Made by a program: the position numbers and the translations under genes. Positions 1 through 6,445 of a stretch of 8,952 nucleotides of DNA are shown here, one piece after another. The DNA lies in NCBI GenBank assembly GCA_036396915.1, contig DASWJX010000153.1:1-8952 (forward strand), read 5' to 3'. The stretch is from BM509 sp036396915. Its GTDB lineage: Bacteria > Desulfobacterota > Desulfuromonadia > Desulfuromonadales > Geopsychrobacteraceae. Positions within the stretch are counted from its first letter, which is position 1, and each line of letters opens with the position of its first letter. Below the pieces are notes generated by a model. It was not told the origin of the DNA, did no database searches, and saw only the letters and a list, made by a program, of their open reading frames with translations.

Positions 1-2
1 CT

Positions 3-263
3 CGCTTTCCGGCTCTGGGCCGGAAACTGGTCGCCGGCTACCGGCCGCCGGCCAGTTGCGGCGACGTGCCCTGGACCGAGCTCGCCAGGCCGTTGTCCGC
101 GTGCCGGGTCGCATTGGTCACCACGGCCGGGATTCATCATAAAGACCAGCCGCCGTTCGATATGACCGACTCGCCAGGGGGGGATTTACAGAAACAGTCG
201 ATAGGCCGGATCGTCGGTCGCTTCGATAAAATGATAGCCGAGCCTGTCGAGGAAGCGACTTAG
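3..263 (+). pseudogene. 3'-truncated glycine/betaine/sarcosine/D-proline reductase selenoprotein B (GrdB/PrdB)-like gene, 5' end outside window
   Basis: The frame is open from position 3 to a TAG at 261-263. The part up to about position 185 reads like the N-terminal region of the GrdB/PrdB-related family: a VPWTELARPLS segment, then RVALVTTAGIHHKDQPPFDM and a DSPGGD segment. Family members normally continue with roughly a hundred or more residues, including a conserved D-x-N-x-x-x-P-x-x-R-L-x-x-L stretch. Here homology ends at the G-run at 177-183, and the remaining ~26 codons are simply the antisense of the IlvA C-terminus. The two convergent frames therefore overlap tail to tail by 78 bases (186-263). 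The family is known for the selenoenzyme component B of amino-acid reductases, and many small homologues have unknown roles. No in-frame TGA is present in the visible part. I infer a deletion that removed the C-terminal half; an assembly misjoin would look the same. Family assignment is from recognised motifs only; the true start lies to the left. Confidence 0.6.
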
Positions 264-1694
264 CTTTTGCTCTTCTCCGGCGGGAATTTCCAGGCCGATC
301 AGCACCCGGCCGTAGGCGCCGCCGATGGTCCGGTAGTGGAACAGGGAGATGTTCCAGCTGGCTCCCATGTCGGCCAGAAAGCGCGCCAGCGCCCCCGGCC
401 GTTCGGGAAACCGGAAGCGGTAGAGAACTTCCCGGGACGCTTCCGGCGAGCGGCCGCCGATCATGTAGCGCAGATGGGTTTTGGCCAGTTCATTGTCGGT
501 CAGATCGAGATTGCTGTAGCCCTGATCGGTCAGCCGCTGCGAGAACCGCTGCCGCTCGTTTTCGCCGCCGATGGAGACGCCGACGAAGATCCGGGCCTGC
601 CGCCGGTCGGCCAGCCGGTAGCTGAACTCGGTAATCTCCGCGGCACCGAGGGTTTCGCTGCAGAAGCGGCGCAGGGCGCCCGGTTGTTCCGGGATGGTCA
701 CGGCGAACAGCGATTCGCACCCTTCGCCGGTCTGGGTCCGCTCGGCCACATAGCGCAGCCGCTCGAAGTTCATGTTGGCTCCGGAGTTGATCGCCACCAG
801 GGTCTGTCCGCTGATGTTCTGCTCGCGAACATAGCGTTTCAGTCCGGCCACCGCCAGGGCACCGGCCGGCTCGACGATGGAACGGGTCGCCTGGTAGATC
901 GATTTGATGGCGCCGCACAGTTCGTCGGTGCTGACCCGGATGACGCCATCCACATGCTTTCTGCAGATGTCGAAGGTCTGTTTGCCGATCTTGCGGACCG
1001 CCACGCCGTCGGCAAAAATCCCCACCGATTCCAGCTCGACCCGCCTTCCGGCCTGCAGGGAGCGGTACAGGGCATCGCTGTCGATCGGCTCCACGCCGAT
1101 CACTTTAATCTCCGGACAGAGGGCTTTCAGATAGCCGGATATGCCGGCTATCAGCCCGCCGCCGCCGACCGGGACGAACACCACATCCAGCTGTCCGGCG
1201 CTCTGGCGCAGCAGCTCATCGGCAACCGTTCCCTGCCCGGCAATCACCAGTTCATCATCGAAGGGATGGATATAGGTCATGCCGGTTTCCGCCACCAGCT
1301 GCCGGCACCGTTCGGCCGCATCGGAATAGCTGTCGCCGTGCAGCACCACCGCGGCGCCGAGGGCGCGGACCGCATCGACCTTGATCGCGGGGGTCGTTTC
1401 AGGCATGACGATCAGCGCTTGCAGGCCGAGCTTGCGGGCGGAGAAGGCCACACCCTGGGCGTGGTTGCCGGCCGAGGCGGCGATGATGCCGCGCTGTTGC
1501 TCGGCCGCGCCGAGCTGGGAGATTTTATTGTAGGCGCCGCGCAGTTTGAACGAGAAGACCGGTTGCAGGTCCTCTCGTTTGAGCAGAACGCGGTTCTGCA
1601 GTTCCCGGGAAAGTTGTTTCGCCTCTTCCAGCGGCGTTTCGACGGCGGCTTCGTAGACTCTGGAGGTCAGGATCAGGCGCAGCAGTTTCTGCAT
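186..1694 (-). CDS. ilvA: Threonine ammonia-lyase (threonine dehydratase), biosynthetic
   Basis: This cytosolic PLP enzyme deaminates L-threonine to 2-oxobutanoate and ammonia, the first committed step of isoleucine synthesis. The 502-residue product matches the long biosynthetic form (about 500-515 residues). The PLP lysine is K50 in SFKLRGAYN; the SAGNHAQGVA substrate loop and the glycine-rich PVGGGGLIAG phosphate loop (around 175-180) follow. Two ACT-like regulatory domains begin near residues 327 (VTIPEQPGALRRF) and 420 (RFRFPERPGALARF), which in the family carry isoleucine feedback inhibition; the catabolic TdcB form lacks this double domain. The end, DDPAYRLFL, corresponds to the extreme C-terminus of known IlvA, so the protein is complete or at most a few residues short. 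An in-frame ATG 13 codons upstream (1733) is rejected because the ATG at 1694 has AAGGAG five bases before it. No ilv neighbours are present, and the upstream terminator makes it a stand-alone unit. I found no convincing promoter in 1695-1797. Confidence 0.96.
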   Translation of the reverse strand: MQKLLRLILTSRVYEAAVETPLEEAKQLSRELQNRVLLKREDLQPVFSFKLRGAYNKISQLGAAEQQRGIIAASAGNHAQGVAFSARKLGLQALIVMPETTPAIKVDAVRALGAAVVLHGDSYSDAAERCRQLVAETGMTYIHPFDDELVIAGQGTVADELLRQSAGQLDVVFVPVGGGGLIAGISGYLKALCPEIKVIGVEPIDSDALYRSLQAGRRVELESVGIFADGVAVRKIGKQTFDICRKHVDGVIRVSTDELCGAIKSIYQATRSIVEPAGALAVAGLKRYVREQNISGQTLVAINSGANMNFERLRYVAERTQTGEGCESLFAVTIPEQPGALRRFCSETLGAAEITEFSYRLADRRQARIFVGVSIGGENERQRFSQRLTDQGYSNLDLTDNELAKTHLRYMIGGRSPEASREVLYRFRFPERPGALARFLADMGASWNISLFHYRTIGGAYGRVLIGLEIPAGEEQKLSRFLDRLGYHFIEATDDPAYRLFL

Positions 1695-1720
1695 GGGATC
1701 TCCTTGGCAGCATTGATCCC
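1695..1720 (-). promoter_or_regulatory. ilvA ribosome binding site inside a small inverted repeat
   Basis: On the - strand AAGGAG (1700-1705) lies five bases before the ilvA ATG and decides the start. Perfect 6-base arms GGGATC (1715-1720 on the transcript side) and GATCCC (1695-1700) flank it with a 14-base loop, the second arm abutting the ATG. The last G of the Shine-Dalgarno falls in the stem. The arms are seen directly; a role in translational control is inference, and a 6-bp stem is marginally stable. Confidence 0.45.
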
Positions 1721-1797
1721 GTTTCAATAGCATATCCGCCGCGCTTTGTCATTTTGCATTAGCGGGGCTTGAGGTCTGCCGCGGCGGGACGGCGCAC

Positions 1798-1834
1798 AAA
1801 AAAGAGCGGACCCGCCTGTGCGGGTCCGCTCTTT
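1798..1834 (-). terminator. Rho-independent terminator of the PEP-CTERM gene
   Basis: A perfect 15-bp stem (1801-1815 with 1820-1834; core AGAGCGGACCCGC) closes a 4-base loop at 1816-1819. Read on the - strand the stem runs into six T residues (1798-1803). It starts 23 bases past the stop of the PEP-CTERM gene and stands between that gene and ilvA, so the two - strand genes are separately transcribed. On the + strand there are only three T at the end of the stem, so termination there would be weaker. Confidence 0.93.
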
Positions 1835-1856
1835 GGTTCTTCGCTTACGCTCGGGG

Positions 1857-2483
1857 TTACCGCTGGGCTTTTCTCCTGAGTCCGGCCAGCGCGATCAGTC
1901 CGGAGCCGAGCAGGATCAGGGTGCCGGGCTCGGGGACCACCCCGGTGACATCGTGGCTGGGCGGATTGTAGAAGGCATCCGCCGAGAAGACATCGAAGTG
2001 CAGTTGCGTGAAGCCGCTCCATTCGACGAACAGCGAATTGACCTCCATCCCTTCCAGGAAGAAACCGGTGTCGTAGATGGCGAACATGGCATCGCCCGAT
2101 GGTTCGTAGACGCCATGGCTGCCGGCGCCGTATTCCGTGATCGCTGCGAGGTCGGTGTAGGGGAAGTCGGTGATGGCGTTACCGTCGATGGAGAGGCTGC
2201 CGGTTTCGCCCTGATGGACGGCGGCAATCAGATAGATGTTTTCGGTGGTGGTCTTGGAGGCGTTTTTGATGTAGAGGGTGAACGGAGAGTCGGCGGTCAC
2301 GAAACTGTCGGTCAGCCAGGCATCCGGGTCGTCTCCGACATAGTCGGGGTTGGTGAACTCATCGAAGTCGGGTGAGGTGCTCAGCCACAGATGCGGGCCG
2401 TCGACGACAGCCGCCAGGGCTACGGCCGGCAGCATCAGTGCTGCAAGGAGCAGGAGAACGAATAATTTCAGATGCTTTTTCAT
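1857..2483 (-). CDS. PEP-CTERM sorting-domain secreted protein
   Basis: This is a 208-residue exported protein. Residues 1-24 are a classical signal peptide (MKKHLK, then a Leu/Ala core ending AVALA). The C-terminus is a textbook PEP-CTERM anchor: VVPEPGT at 182-188, a hydrophobic helix to about residue 202 and a basic LRRKAQR tail. In this system exosortase (EpsH-like) recognises the tail, removes it in the inner membrane and releases the protein to the surface or extracellular matrix, usually alongside exopolysaccharide production. The middle (about 25-180) is acidic, has no cysteine and looks beta-rich. Its FTLYIKNAS and HGVYEP segments are reminiscent of the 'choice-of-anchor N' group, but this is only a tentative resemblance. 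AAAGGGG seven bases before the ATG supports the start. It has its own sigma-54-type promoter and terminator, so it is monocistronic. No exosortase or EPS gene is nearby. Exact role unknown. Confidence 0.93.
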   Translation of the reverse strand: MKKHLKLFVLLLLAALMLPAVALAAVVDGPHLWLSTSPDFDEFTNPDYVGDDPDAWLTDSFVTADSPFTLYIKNASKTTTENIYLIAAVHQGETGSLSIDGNAITDFPYTDLAAITEYGAGSHGVYEPSGDAMFAIYDTGFFLEGMEVNSLFVEWSGFTQLHFDVFSADAFYNPPSHDVTGVVPEPGTLILLGSGLIALAGLRRKAQR

Positions 2484-2490
2484 GACGTTA

Positions 2491-2497
2491 CCCCTTT
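2491..2497 (-). promoter_or_regulatory. Ribosome binding site of the PEP-CTERM gene
   Basis: AAAGGGG on the - strand, seven bases before the ATG at 2481-2483, fixes this start; no better upstream start codon with an RBS is visible. Confidence 0.7.
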
Positions 2498-2538
2498 CAT
2501 CGGAACATGGTCAACAAGGCAAGCTTGACCAACTAATG

Positions 2539-2554
2539 AGCAATAACCATGCCG
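2539..2554 (-). promoter_or_regulatory. Sigma-54 (RpoN) promoter, -24/-12 type, for the PEP-CTERM gene
   Basis: The - strand reads CGGCATGGTTATTGCT. Against the sigma-54 consensus TGGCAYGRNNNTTGCW only the first base differs, and the invariant GG and GC dinucleotides are separated by exactly 10 bases. The start of transcription would fall near 2529, giving a 5' leader of about 45 bases to the ATG at 2483 that contains the RBS. PEP-CTERM genes in several bacteria are known to be controlled by RpoN with the PrsK/PrsR two-component pair, which fits. The match and spacing are seen; use in vivo is inference. Confidence 0.75.
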
Positions 2555-2573
2555 TTCTATAAGGCCCTGTAAT

Positions 2574-2631
2574 CTGTCGATTTTTGCTTCGCAAGCCGCT
2601 CCAGCATGGCATGTGGCAAGTTTTTCGACAG
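2574..2631. repeat. Inverted CTGTCGA pair upstream of the sigma-54 promoter, candidate activator sites
   Basis: CTGTCGA at 2574-2580 is repeated inverted as TCGACAG at 2625-2631. Each copy is followed on its inner side by a T run on the + strand (TTTTTGC after the first, AAGTTTTT before the second). The copies lie about 50 and 100 bases upstream of the predicted sigma-54 start, a range compatible with enhancer-binding proteins. Further TGTC cores occur at 2652-2655 and 2659-2662. A role as binding site is inferred from position only. Confidence 0.35.
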
Positions 2632-2650
2632 CGAACGGCACGCCGGAAAA

Positions 2651-2680
2651 TTGTCAGGTGTCGCGGTAACAAGTTGTTAT
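2651..2680 (+). promoter_or_regulatory. Weak candidate sigma-70 promoter towards pepN
   Basis: TTGTCA (2651-2656, five of six with TTGACA) is followed after 18 bases by TGTTAT (2675-2680, four of six with TATAAT). If used, the leader to the pepN ATG would be about 230 bases, which is long. The palindrome at 2667-2679 covers part of the spacer and the -10 box. In a 433-base AT-richer gap such a match can occur by chance, so this is only a candidate. Confidence 0.25.
2667..2679. repeat. 13-base palindrome TAACAAGTTGTTA, possible operator
   Basis: Perfect 6-base arms TAACAA and TTGTTA are centred on one G at 2673. The compact odd-centred dyad is operator-like and overlaps the candidate -10 box for the rightward direction. 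No regulator gene is adjacent, so the binding protein, if any, is unknown. Confidence 0.3.
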
Positions 2681-2916
2681 CAAACATGAAATTGAACCGG
2701 TCCCGGATCGGGGCAAAAGCGGAAAAACTCCCGGCCCGGATCTGTACGCATATCTGACACTTTTTTCATGCGCAGGAATGTTGTTATTCGCGACGGCGTC
2801 GCCTTTCCCGCAACCGCGAAAAATGCTATTCTGCGGCGAACAGCCAGCCGGTGGGGCATTGCCGCCGCCGGCAGTCCGTGAATCCCTTCAATCCCTTGAA
2901 AGTGAAATGTCCGGCC

Positions 2917-5577
2917 ATGAATAAACCGTCTCCGCAACCGATTTATCTGAACGATTATCGCACTCCGGCCTATCTGGTCGAGCGCGTCGCCCTCGAGTTC
3001 GAGCTTGCCGGCGCCATGACCCGGGTTCGCTCGGTTCTGAAGATCCGCCTCAACCCGGATCGGGAGGGGACGGGCGAACCTTTGATCCTGTTCGGTCGGG
3101 AACTGGTCCTGGAACGGCTGGCTCTCGACGGGCGGATACTCGCCGCCGCCGACTATCGTGTCGATGAGGAACAGCTGATCGTCGCATCGGTGCCGCAACG
3201 GTTCACCCTGGAGGTGACGACGGTCATCGCCCCGGCAGACAATACGTCGCTGGAGGGGCTGTACCTGTCGAGCGGCAATTTCTGCACCCAGTGCGAGGCG
3301 CAGGGGTTCCGCAAGATCACCTACTACCCCGACCGGCCCGATGTGATGGCCCGCTTCACCACCCGCATCGTCGCCGACCGGGCGGCGTATCCGGTGCTGC
3401 TCTCCAACGGCAATCTGCTGGAGCAGGGCGAGCTGGACGGCGGCCGTCACTACGCCCTGTGGGAGGACCCCTTCCCCAAGCCGAGCTATCTGTTTGCGCT
3501 GGTGGCGGGGGATCTGGTCCGTATCGAGGATCGCTATACGACGCTGTCGGGGCGCGAGGTGCTGCTGCAGATCTTCGTCGAGGCGCGCAATCGGGACTAC
3601 TGCGACCACGCCATGCAATCGCTGAAAAAGTCGATGGCCTGGGACGAGCAGCGGTTCGGTCTGGAATACGACCTGGACCGTTACATGATCGTCGCCGTGG
3701 ACGATTTCAACATGGGCGCGATGGAGAACAAGGGGCTGAATGTTTTCAACTCCAAGTACGTGCTGGCCCATCCGGAGACGGCGACCGATGCCGATTTTCT
3801 GGCGGTGGAGGAGGTCATCGGCCACGAATATTTTCACAACTGGACCGGCAATCGGGTGACCTGCCGCGACTGGTTCCAGCTCAGCCTCAAGGAGGGTCTG
3901 ACCGTGTTCCGCGATCAGCAGTTCTCCGCCGACATGAACTCCGCGGCGGTCAAGCGGATCGACGACGTCCGGGTGCTGCGCCAGAGCCAGTTTCCCGAGG
4001 ATGCCGGGCCGATGGCGCATCCGATCCGCCCCGCCTCCTACGTGGAGATCAACAATTTTTATACGGTCACCGTCTACAACAAGGGGGGCGAGGTGATCCG
4101 CATGCTGCAGACCCTGCTCGGCAGGGAGACCTTCGTCAAGGGGGTGCAGCTCTATCTGCGCCGCCACGACGGTCAGGCGGTGACCACCGACGACTTCGTG
4201 GCGGCCATGGAGGATGCCGCCGGCATCGATCTGCGGCAGTTCCGGCGCTGGTACGATCAGGCCGGTACGCCGCAAGTGACCATCGAGCGGGAGTACGACG
4301 CCGAGCGGAAAACCCTGACCCTGCATCTGGCGCAGGACTGTCCGCCGACGCCGGGGCAGCCGGAGAAGCAGCCGTTTCATATCCCGCTGGCCATCGCTCT
4401 GCTCGATCGGCGGGGAGAGGAGCTCCCCCTGCGGCTGGAAGGTGAGGACCGTGCCGGGGCAACCACCCGGGTTATCGAGCTGAGCCGGGCGCGGCAGACG
4501 GTCCGCCTGGTCGATATCGATGAGCCGCCGGTGCTTTCCGCGCTGCGGAATTTCTCGGCTCCGGTGCGGCTGATCTGCGACGACGCTCCGGGCGAGCTGG
4601 CCTTCCGGCTGGCGCACGACAGCGACCCCTTCAATCGCTGGGAGGCGGGTCAGCTGTTGGCTCAGCAGGAATTGTTGCGGATGCTGGACGCGCGGCGGCA
4701 GGGACAGCTCGCGGCACTCAGCCCGCAGTATGTCGGCGCCTGGCGCACGGCCCTGGCGGACCGCAACGCGGACCGCAGTCTGCTCAGCCAGTTGCTGTGC
4801 CTGCCGAGCGAACTCTACCTGGCGGAGCAGGTTGACGAGATCGAGCCGGACGGCATCCGCGAGGTCCGCAACCGGGCGCGGCGGCAACTGGCCCTGGAAG
4901 CGCGCGAACTGCTGCTGGAACGCTATCTGGAATGCCGATCCGCAAACGGCTACCGCCTGGCCCCGGAGGAGATCGGCCGGCGCAGTCTGCGCAGTTTCTG
5001 CCTGAACAGTTTGATGCTCCTCGAAGAGCCGGAGGTCGCTCGGCTTTGTCTCGAACAGTATCGGCAGGCCGACAATATGACCGATCGCCTGGCGGCGTTT
5101 GCGGCGCTGGTCGACAGCAGTCTGGCAGAGCGGCAAGCGATTCTGGACGATTTCCTCGCGCGCTGGCAGGACCATCCGCTGGTCGTCGACAAGTGGTTCA
5201 CGCTGCAGGCGCAGTCGCATCGCGAAACGGTCTTTTTCGAGGTGGAAGCACTGTTGCGGCATCCGGCCTTCACCCCGCACAATCCGAACCGGGTCCGCGC
5301 GCTGCTCGGCGCGTTTGCCGGGGGCAACCTGGCCGGTTTCCATCGCGCCGACGGCGGCGGCTATCAGCTGCTGGCGGAGCAGATTCTGGCGCTCGACGCA
5401 AGGAATCCGCAGGTGGCCGCCCGTCTGGCCGGACCGTTCAGCCGCTGGCGGCGCCTGGAGCCGCAGCGCCGCAACTTGATGAAACAACAACTGGAGCGGT
5501 TGCAGGGAGCAACGCTCTCCCGCGATCTTTATGAAATCGTCAGCAAAAGCTTGAAACCGGAGGGGTGCGATGCGTGA
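2917..5577 (+). CDS. pepN: Aminopeptidase N, M1 family zinc metallopeptidase
   Basis: This cytosolic zinc exopeptidase removes N-terminal residues from peptides in the last stage of protein turnover. The 886-residue length is close to E. coli PepN (870). Visible in order are an N-terminal beta domain, the exopeptidase motif GAMEN at 267-271, the zinc site HEYFH at 303-307 (ligands H303 and H307, catalytic E304) with the third ligand E326 in LKEGLTVFRD, and the transition-state tyrosine Y387 in VYNKGGEVIRM. All are shifted by exactly six from the E. coli residues (E264 region, H297, H301, E320, Y381). The C-terminal half, about 550-886, would be the helical domain that closes over the active site. 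I chose the ATG at 2917 because MNKPSPQP then YLNDYRTPAY aligns with the family start; in-frame GTG codons at 2851 and 2902 are possible but unsupported, and none of the three has a strong Shine-Dalgarno. It is the first of four co-directional genes; its TGA overlaps the next ATG by eight bases. Confidence 0.97.
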   Translation: MNKPSPQPIYLNDYRTPAYLVERVALEFELAGAMTRVRSVLKIRLNPDREGTGEPLILFGRELVLERLALDGRILAAADYRVDEEQLIVASVPQRFTLEVTTVIAPADNTSLEGLYLSSGNFCTQCEAQGFRKITYYPDRPDVMARFTTRIVADRAAYPVLLSNGNLLEQGELDGGRHYALWEDPFPKPSYLFALVAGDLVRIEDRYTTLSGREVLLQIFVEARNRDYCDHAMQSLKKSMAWDEQRFGLEYDLDRYMIVAVDDFNMGAMENKGLNVFNSKYVLAHPETATDADFLAVEEVIGHEYFHNWTGNRVTCRDWFQLSLKEGLTVFRDQQFSADMNSAAVKRIDDVRVLRQSQFPEDAGPMAHPIRPASYVEINNFYTVTVYNKGGEVIRMLQTLLGRETFVKGVQLYLRRHDGQAVTTDDFVAAMEDAAGIDLRQFRRWYDQAGTPQVTIEREYDAERKTLTLHLAQDCPPTPGQPEKQPFHIPLAIALLDRRGEELPLRLEGEDRAGATTRVIELSRARQTVRLVDIDEPPVLSALRNFSAPVRLICDDAPGELAFRLAHDSDPFNRWEAGQLLAQQELLRMLDARRQGQLAALSPQYVGAWRTALADRNADRSLLSQLLCLPSELYLAEQVDEIEPDGIREVRNRARRQLALEARELLLERYLECRSANGYRLAPEEIGRRSLRSFCLNSLMLLEEPEVARLCLEQYRQADNMTDRLAAFAALVDSSLAERQAILDDFLARWQDHPLVVDKWFTLQAQSHRETVFFEVEALLRHPAFTPHNPNRVRALLGAFAGGNLAGFHRADGGGYQLLAEQILALDARNPQVAARLAGPFSRWRRLEPQRRNLMKQQLERLQGATLSRDLYEIVSKSLKPEGCDA

Positions 5578-6445
5578 CGTCCTGATCATCGGTTGCGGCG
5601 ATATCGGCGGCCGCGTGGCCCGGATGCTGCTGGAGAAACAGGCGGCCGTGACGGCCCTGGTCCGCTCCGAAGAGAAAGCCGCGGAACTGCGGGCGGCGGG
5701 GCTTGCCACGCTGATCGGCAATCTCGACTACGGCGAGGAGACCCCCGAGCTGCCGATCAACGGTGCGACGGTTTTCTATATGGCCCCGCCGCCGGGGGGC
5801 GGATTCAGCGATTACCGGATGGTCAATTTCTGCCGGCGGATCGCCGCGGACAACCGGCCGGAGAAAATGGTCTACCTGAGCACCAGCGGCGTGTACGGCG
5901 ATTGCGGCGGCGCCGTGGTGACCGAAGCGACTCCGCTCAATCCGCAGACCAGCCGCGCCAAACGGCGCGTCGATGCCGAGCGGCAGCTGCAGGAAGCGGC
6001 CCGCACCTACGGTTTTCCGCTGGTGATTTTGCGGGTGACCGGAATTTACGGGCCGAACCGTCTGCCGCTGGCGCGCCTGCACCAGGGGCACCCGGTCCTG
6101 CGGGAGGAGGAAGCGCCGCGGACCAATCGTATCCACTCCGTCGACCTGGCGCGGATCTGCCTGGCGGCGGCGGAAAAGGGCGCGGCGGGTGATATCTTTA
6201 ATGTCAGCGATGGTCAGGAAAGCACCATGACCCGCTATTTCAATGCCGTGGCCGATCTCTACGAGCTGCCGCGACCGCAGCAGATCTCACGTGAGGAAGC
6301 GCGACAGGTGATGAATCCGCTGATGCTCTCCTATCTCAACGAGTCGCGGCGCATGGACAATCGCAAGCTGTTGGAAAAACTGGGCATAGCATTGCTCTAC
6401 CCGACCTTGGAGACGGGCCTGAAAGCCTGTCGGGAGGACCCATGA
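5570..6445 (+). CDS. Atypical SDR, NAD(P)-dependent epimerase/dehydratase family, YeeZ-like
   Basis: This 291-residue Rossmann-fold protein has the dinucleotide loop at its N-terminus (VLIIGCGDIGGRVA, G8-x-G10-x-x-G13). The STSGVYG segment at 104-110, with Y109, and LRVTGIYGPNRLP are hallmarks of extended SDR epimerases, and HSVDLAR plus IFNVSDG fit the substrate-side region. Where canonical SDRs have YxxxK, this protein has T127-S-R-A-K131: the lysine is kept but the tyrosine is replaced by threonine, as in the atypical SDR5/YeeZ-like group. Classical epimerase activity is therefore doubtful and the substrate is unknown. The start is fixed by GGAGGGG (5559-5565) four bases before the ATG. 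The ATG lies inside the last codons of pepN (8-base overlap) and the TGA overlaps the following ATG by four bases, so translational coupling is likely. Confidence 0.85.
   Translation: MRDVLIIGCGDIGGRVARMLLEKQAAVTALVRSEEKAAELRAAGLATLIGNLDYGEETPELPINGATVFYMAPPPGGGFSDYRMVNFCRRIAADNRPEKMVYLSTSGVYGDCGGAVVTEATPLNPQTSRAKRRVDAERQLQEAARTYGFPLVILRVTGIYGPNRLPLARLHQGHPVLREEEAPRTNRIHSVDLARICLAAAEKGAAGDIFNVSDGQESTMTRYFNAVADLYELPRPQQISREEARQVMNPLMLSYLNESRRMDNRKLLEKLGIALLYPTLETGLKACREDP

Larger units (their letters stand above)
2484..2916. other. Divergent intergenic region between the PEP-CTERM gene and pepN
   Basis: This 433-base gap has no supported gene and is richer in A/T than its flanks between about 2500 and 2780. 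It holds the leader, RBS and sigma-54 promoter of the PEP-CTERM gene, the inverted CTGTCGA pair, the TAACAAGTTGTTA palindrome, a weak rightward promoter, a short GCGAC/GTCGC dyad at 2790-2802 and a tandem AATCCCTT at 2881-2897. A 23-codon ATG frame at 2686-2757 has no ribosome binding site and I do not call it. The functional pepN promoter is not clear. Confidence 0.6.

Noticed and set aside
6..26. TTTCCGGC/GCCGGAAA inverted repeat with 5-base loop
   Set aside because: It has no T run, lies inside the truncated coding frame, and GC-rich short dyads are common in this composition.
267..1730. A 487-codon open frame on the + strand
   Set aside because: It is antisense to ilvA, whose PLP and ACT motifs are clear; composition is that of a shadow frame.
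1694..1733. Upstream in-frame ATG of ilvA at 1733
   Set aside because: The extra 13 residues have no family counterpart, and the ATG at 1694 has a good RBS at proper spacing.
1818..2375. 185-codon + frame opposite the PEP-CTERM gene
   Set aside because: It starts inside the terminator hairpin and lies opposite a gene with signal peptide and PEP-CTERM motif; Gly/Val/Asp-rich shadow.
2686..2757. 23-codon ATG frame in the divergent intergenic region
   Set aside because: There is no Shine-Dalgarno before it and no recognisable composition; length is within chance.
2760..2766. T-run after CTGACAC as a possible terminator
   Set aside because: No GC-rich stem precedes it on the + strand.
2881..2897. 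Tandem AATCCCTT direct repeat before pepN
   Set aside because: Two copies of 8 bases are within chance expectation and do not place an RBS or known operator.
3291..4445. A 384-codon + frame, and similar frames at 4932-5534, 5593-6192 and 6573-7439
   Set aside because: These are alternate frames of pepN, the SDR and the EI24 gene, with Arg/Gly/Ala-rich low-information sequence and no RBS-supported start.
2680..5721. A 1013-codon open frame on the - strand
   Set aside because: It lies antisense to pepN, which has all M1 catalytic motifs. Its Arg/Pro/Gln/Leu-rich composition with no recognisable domain is typical of the antisense of GC-rich codons.
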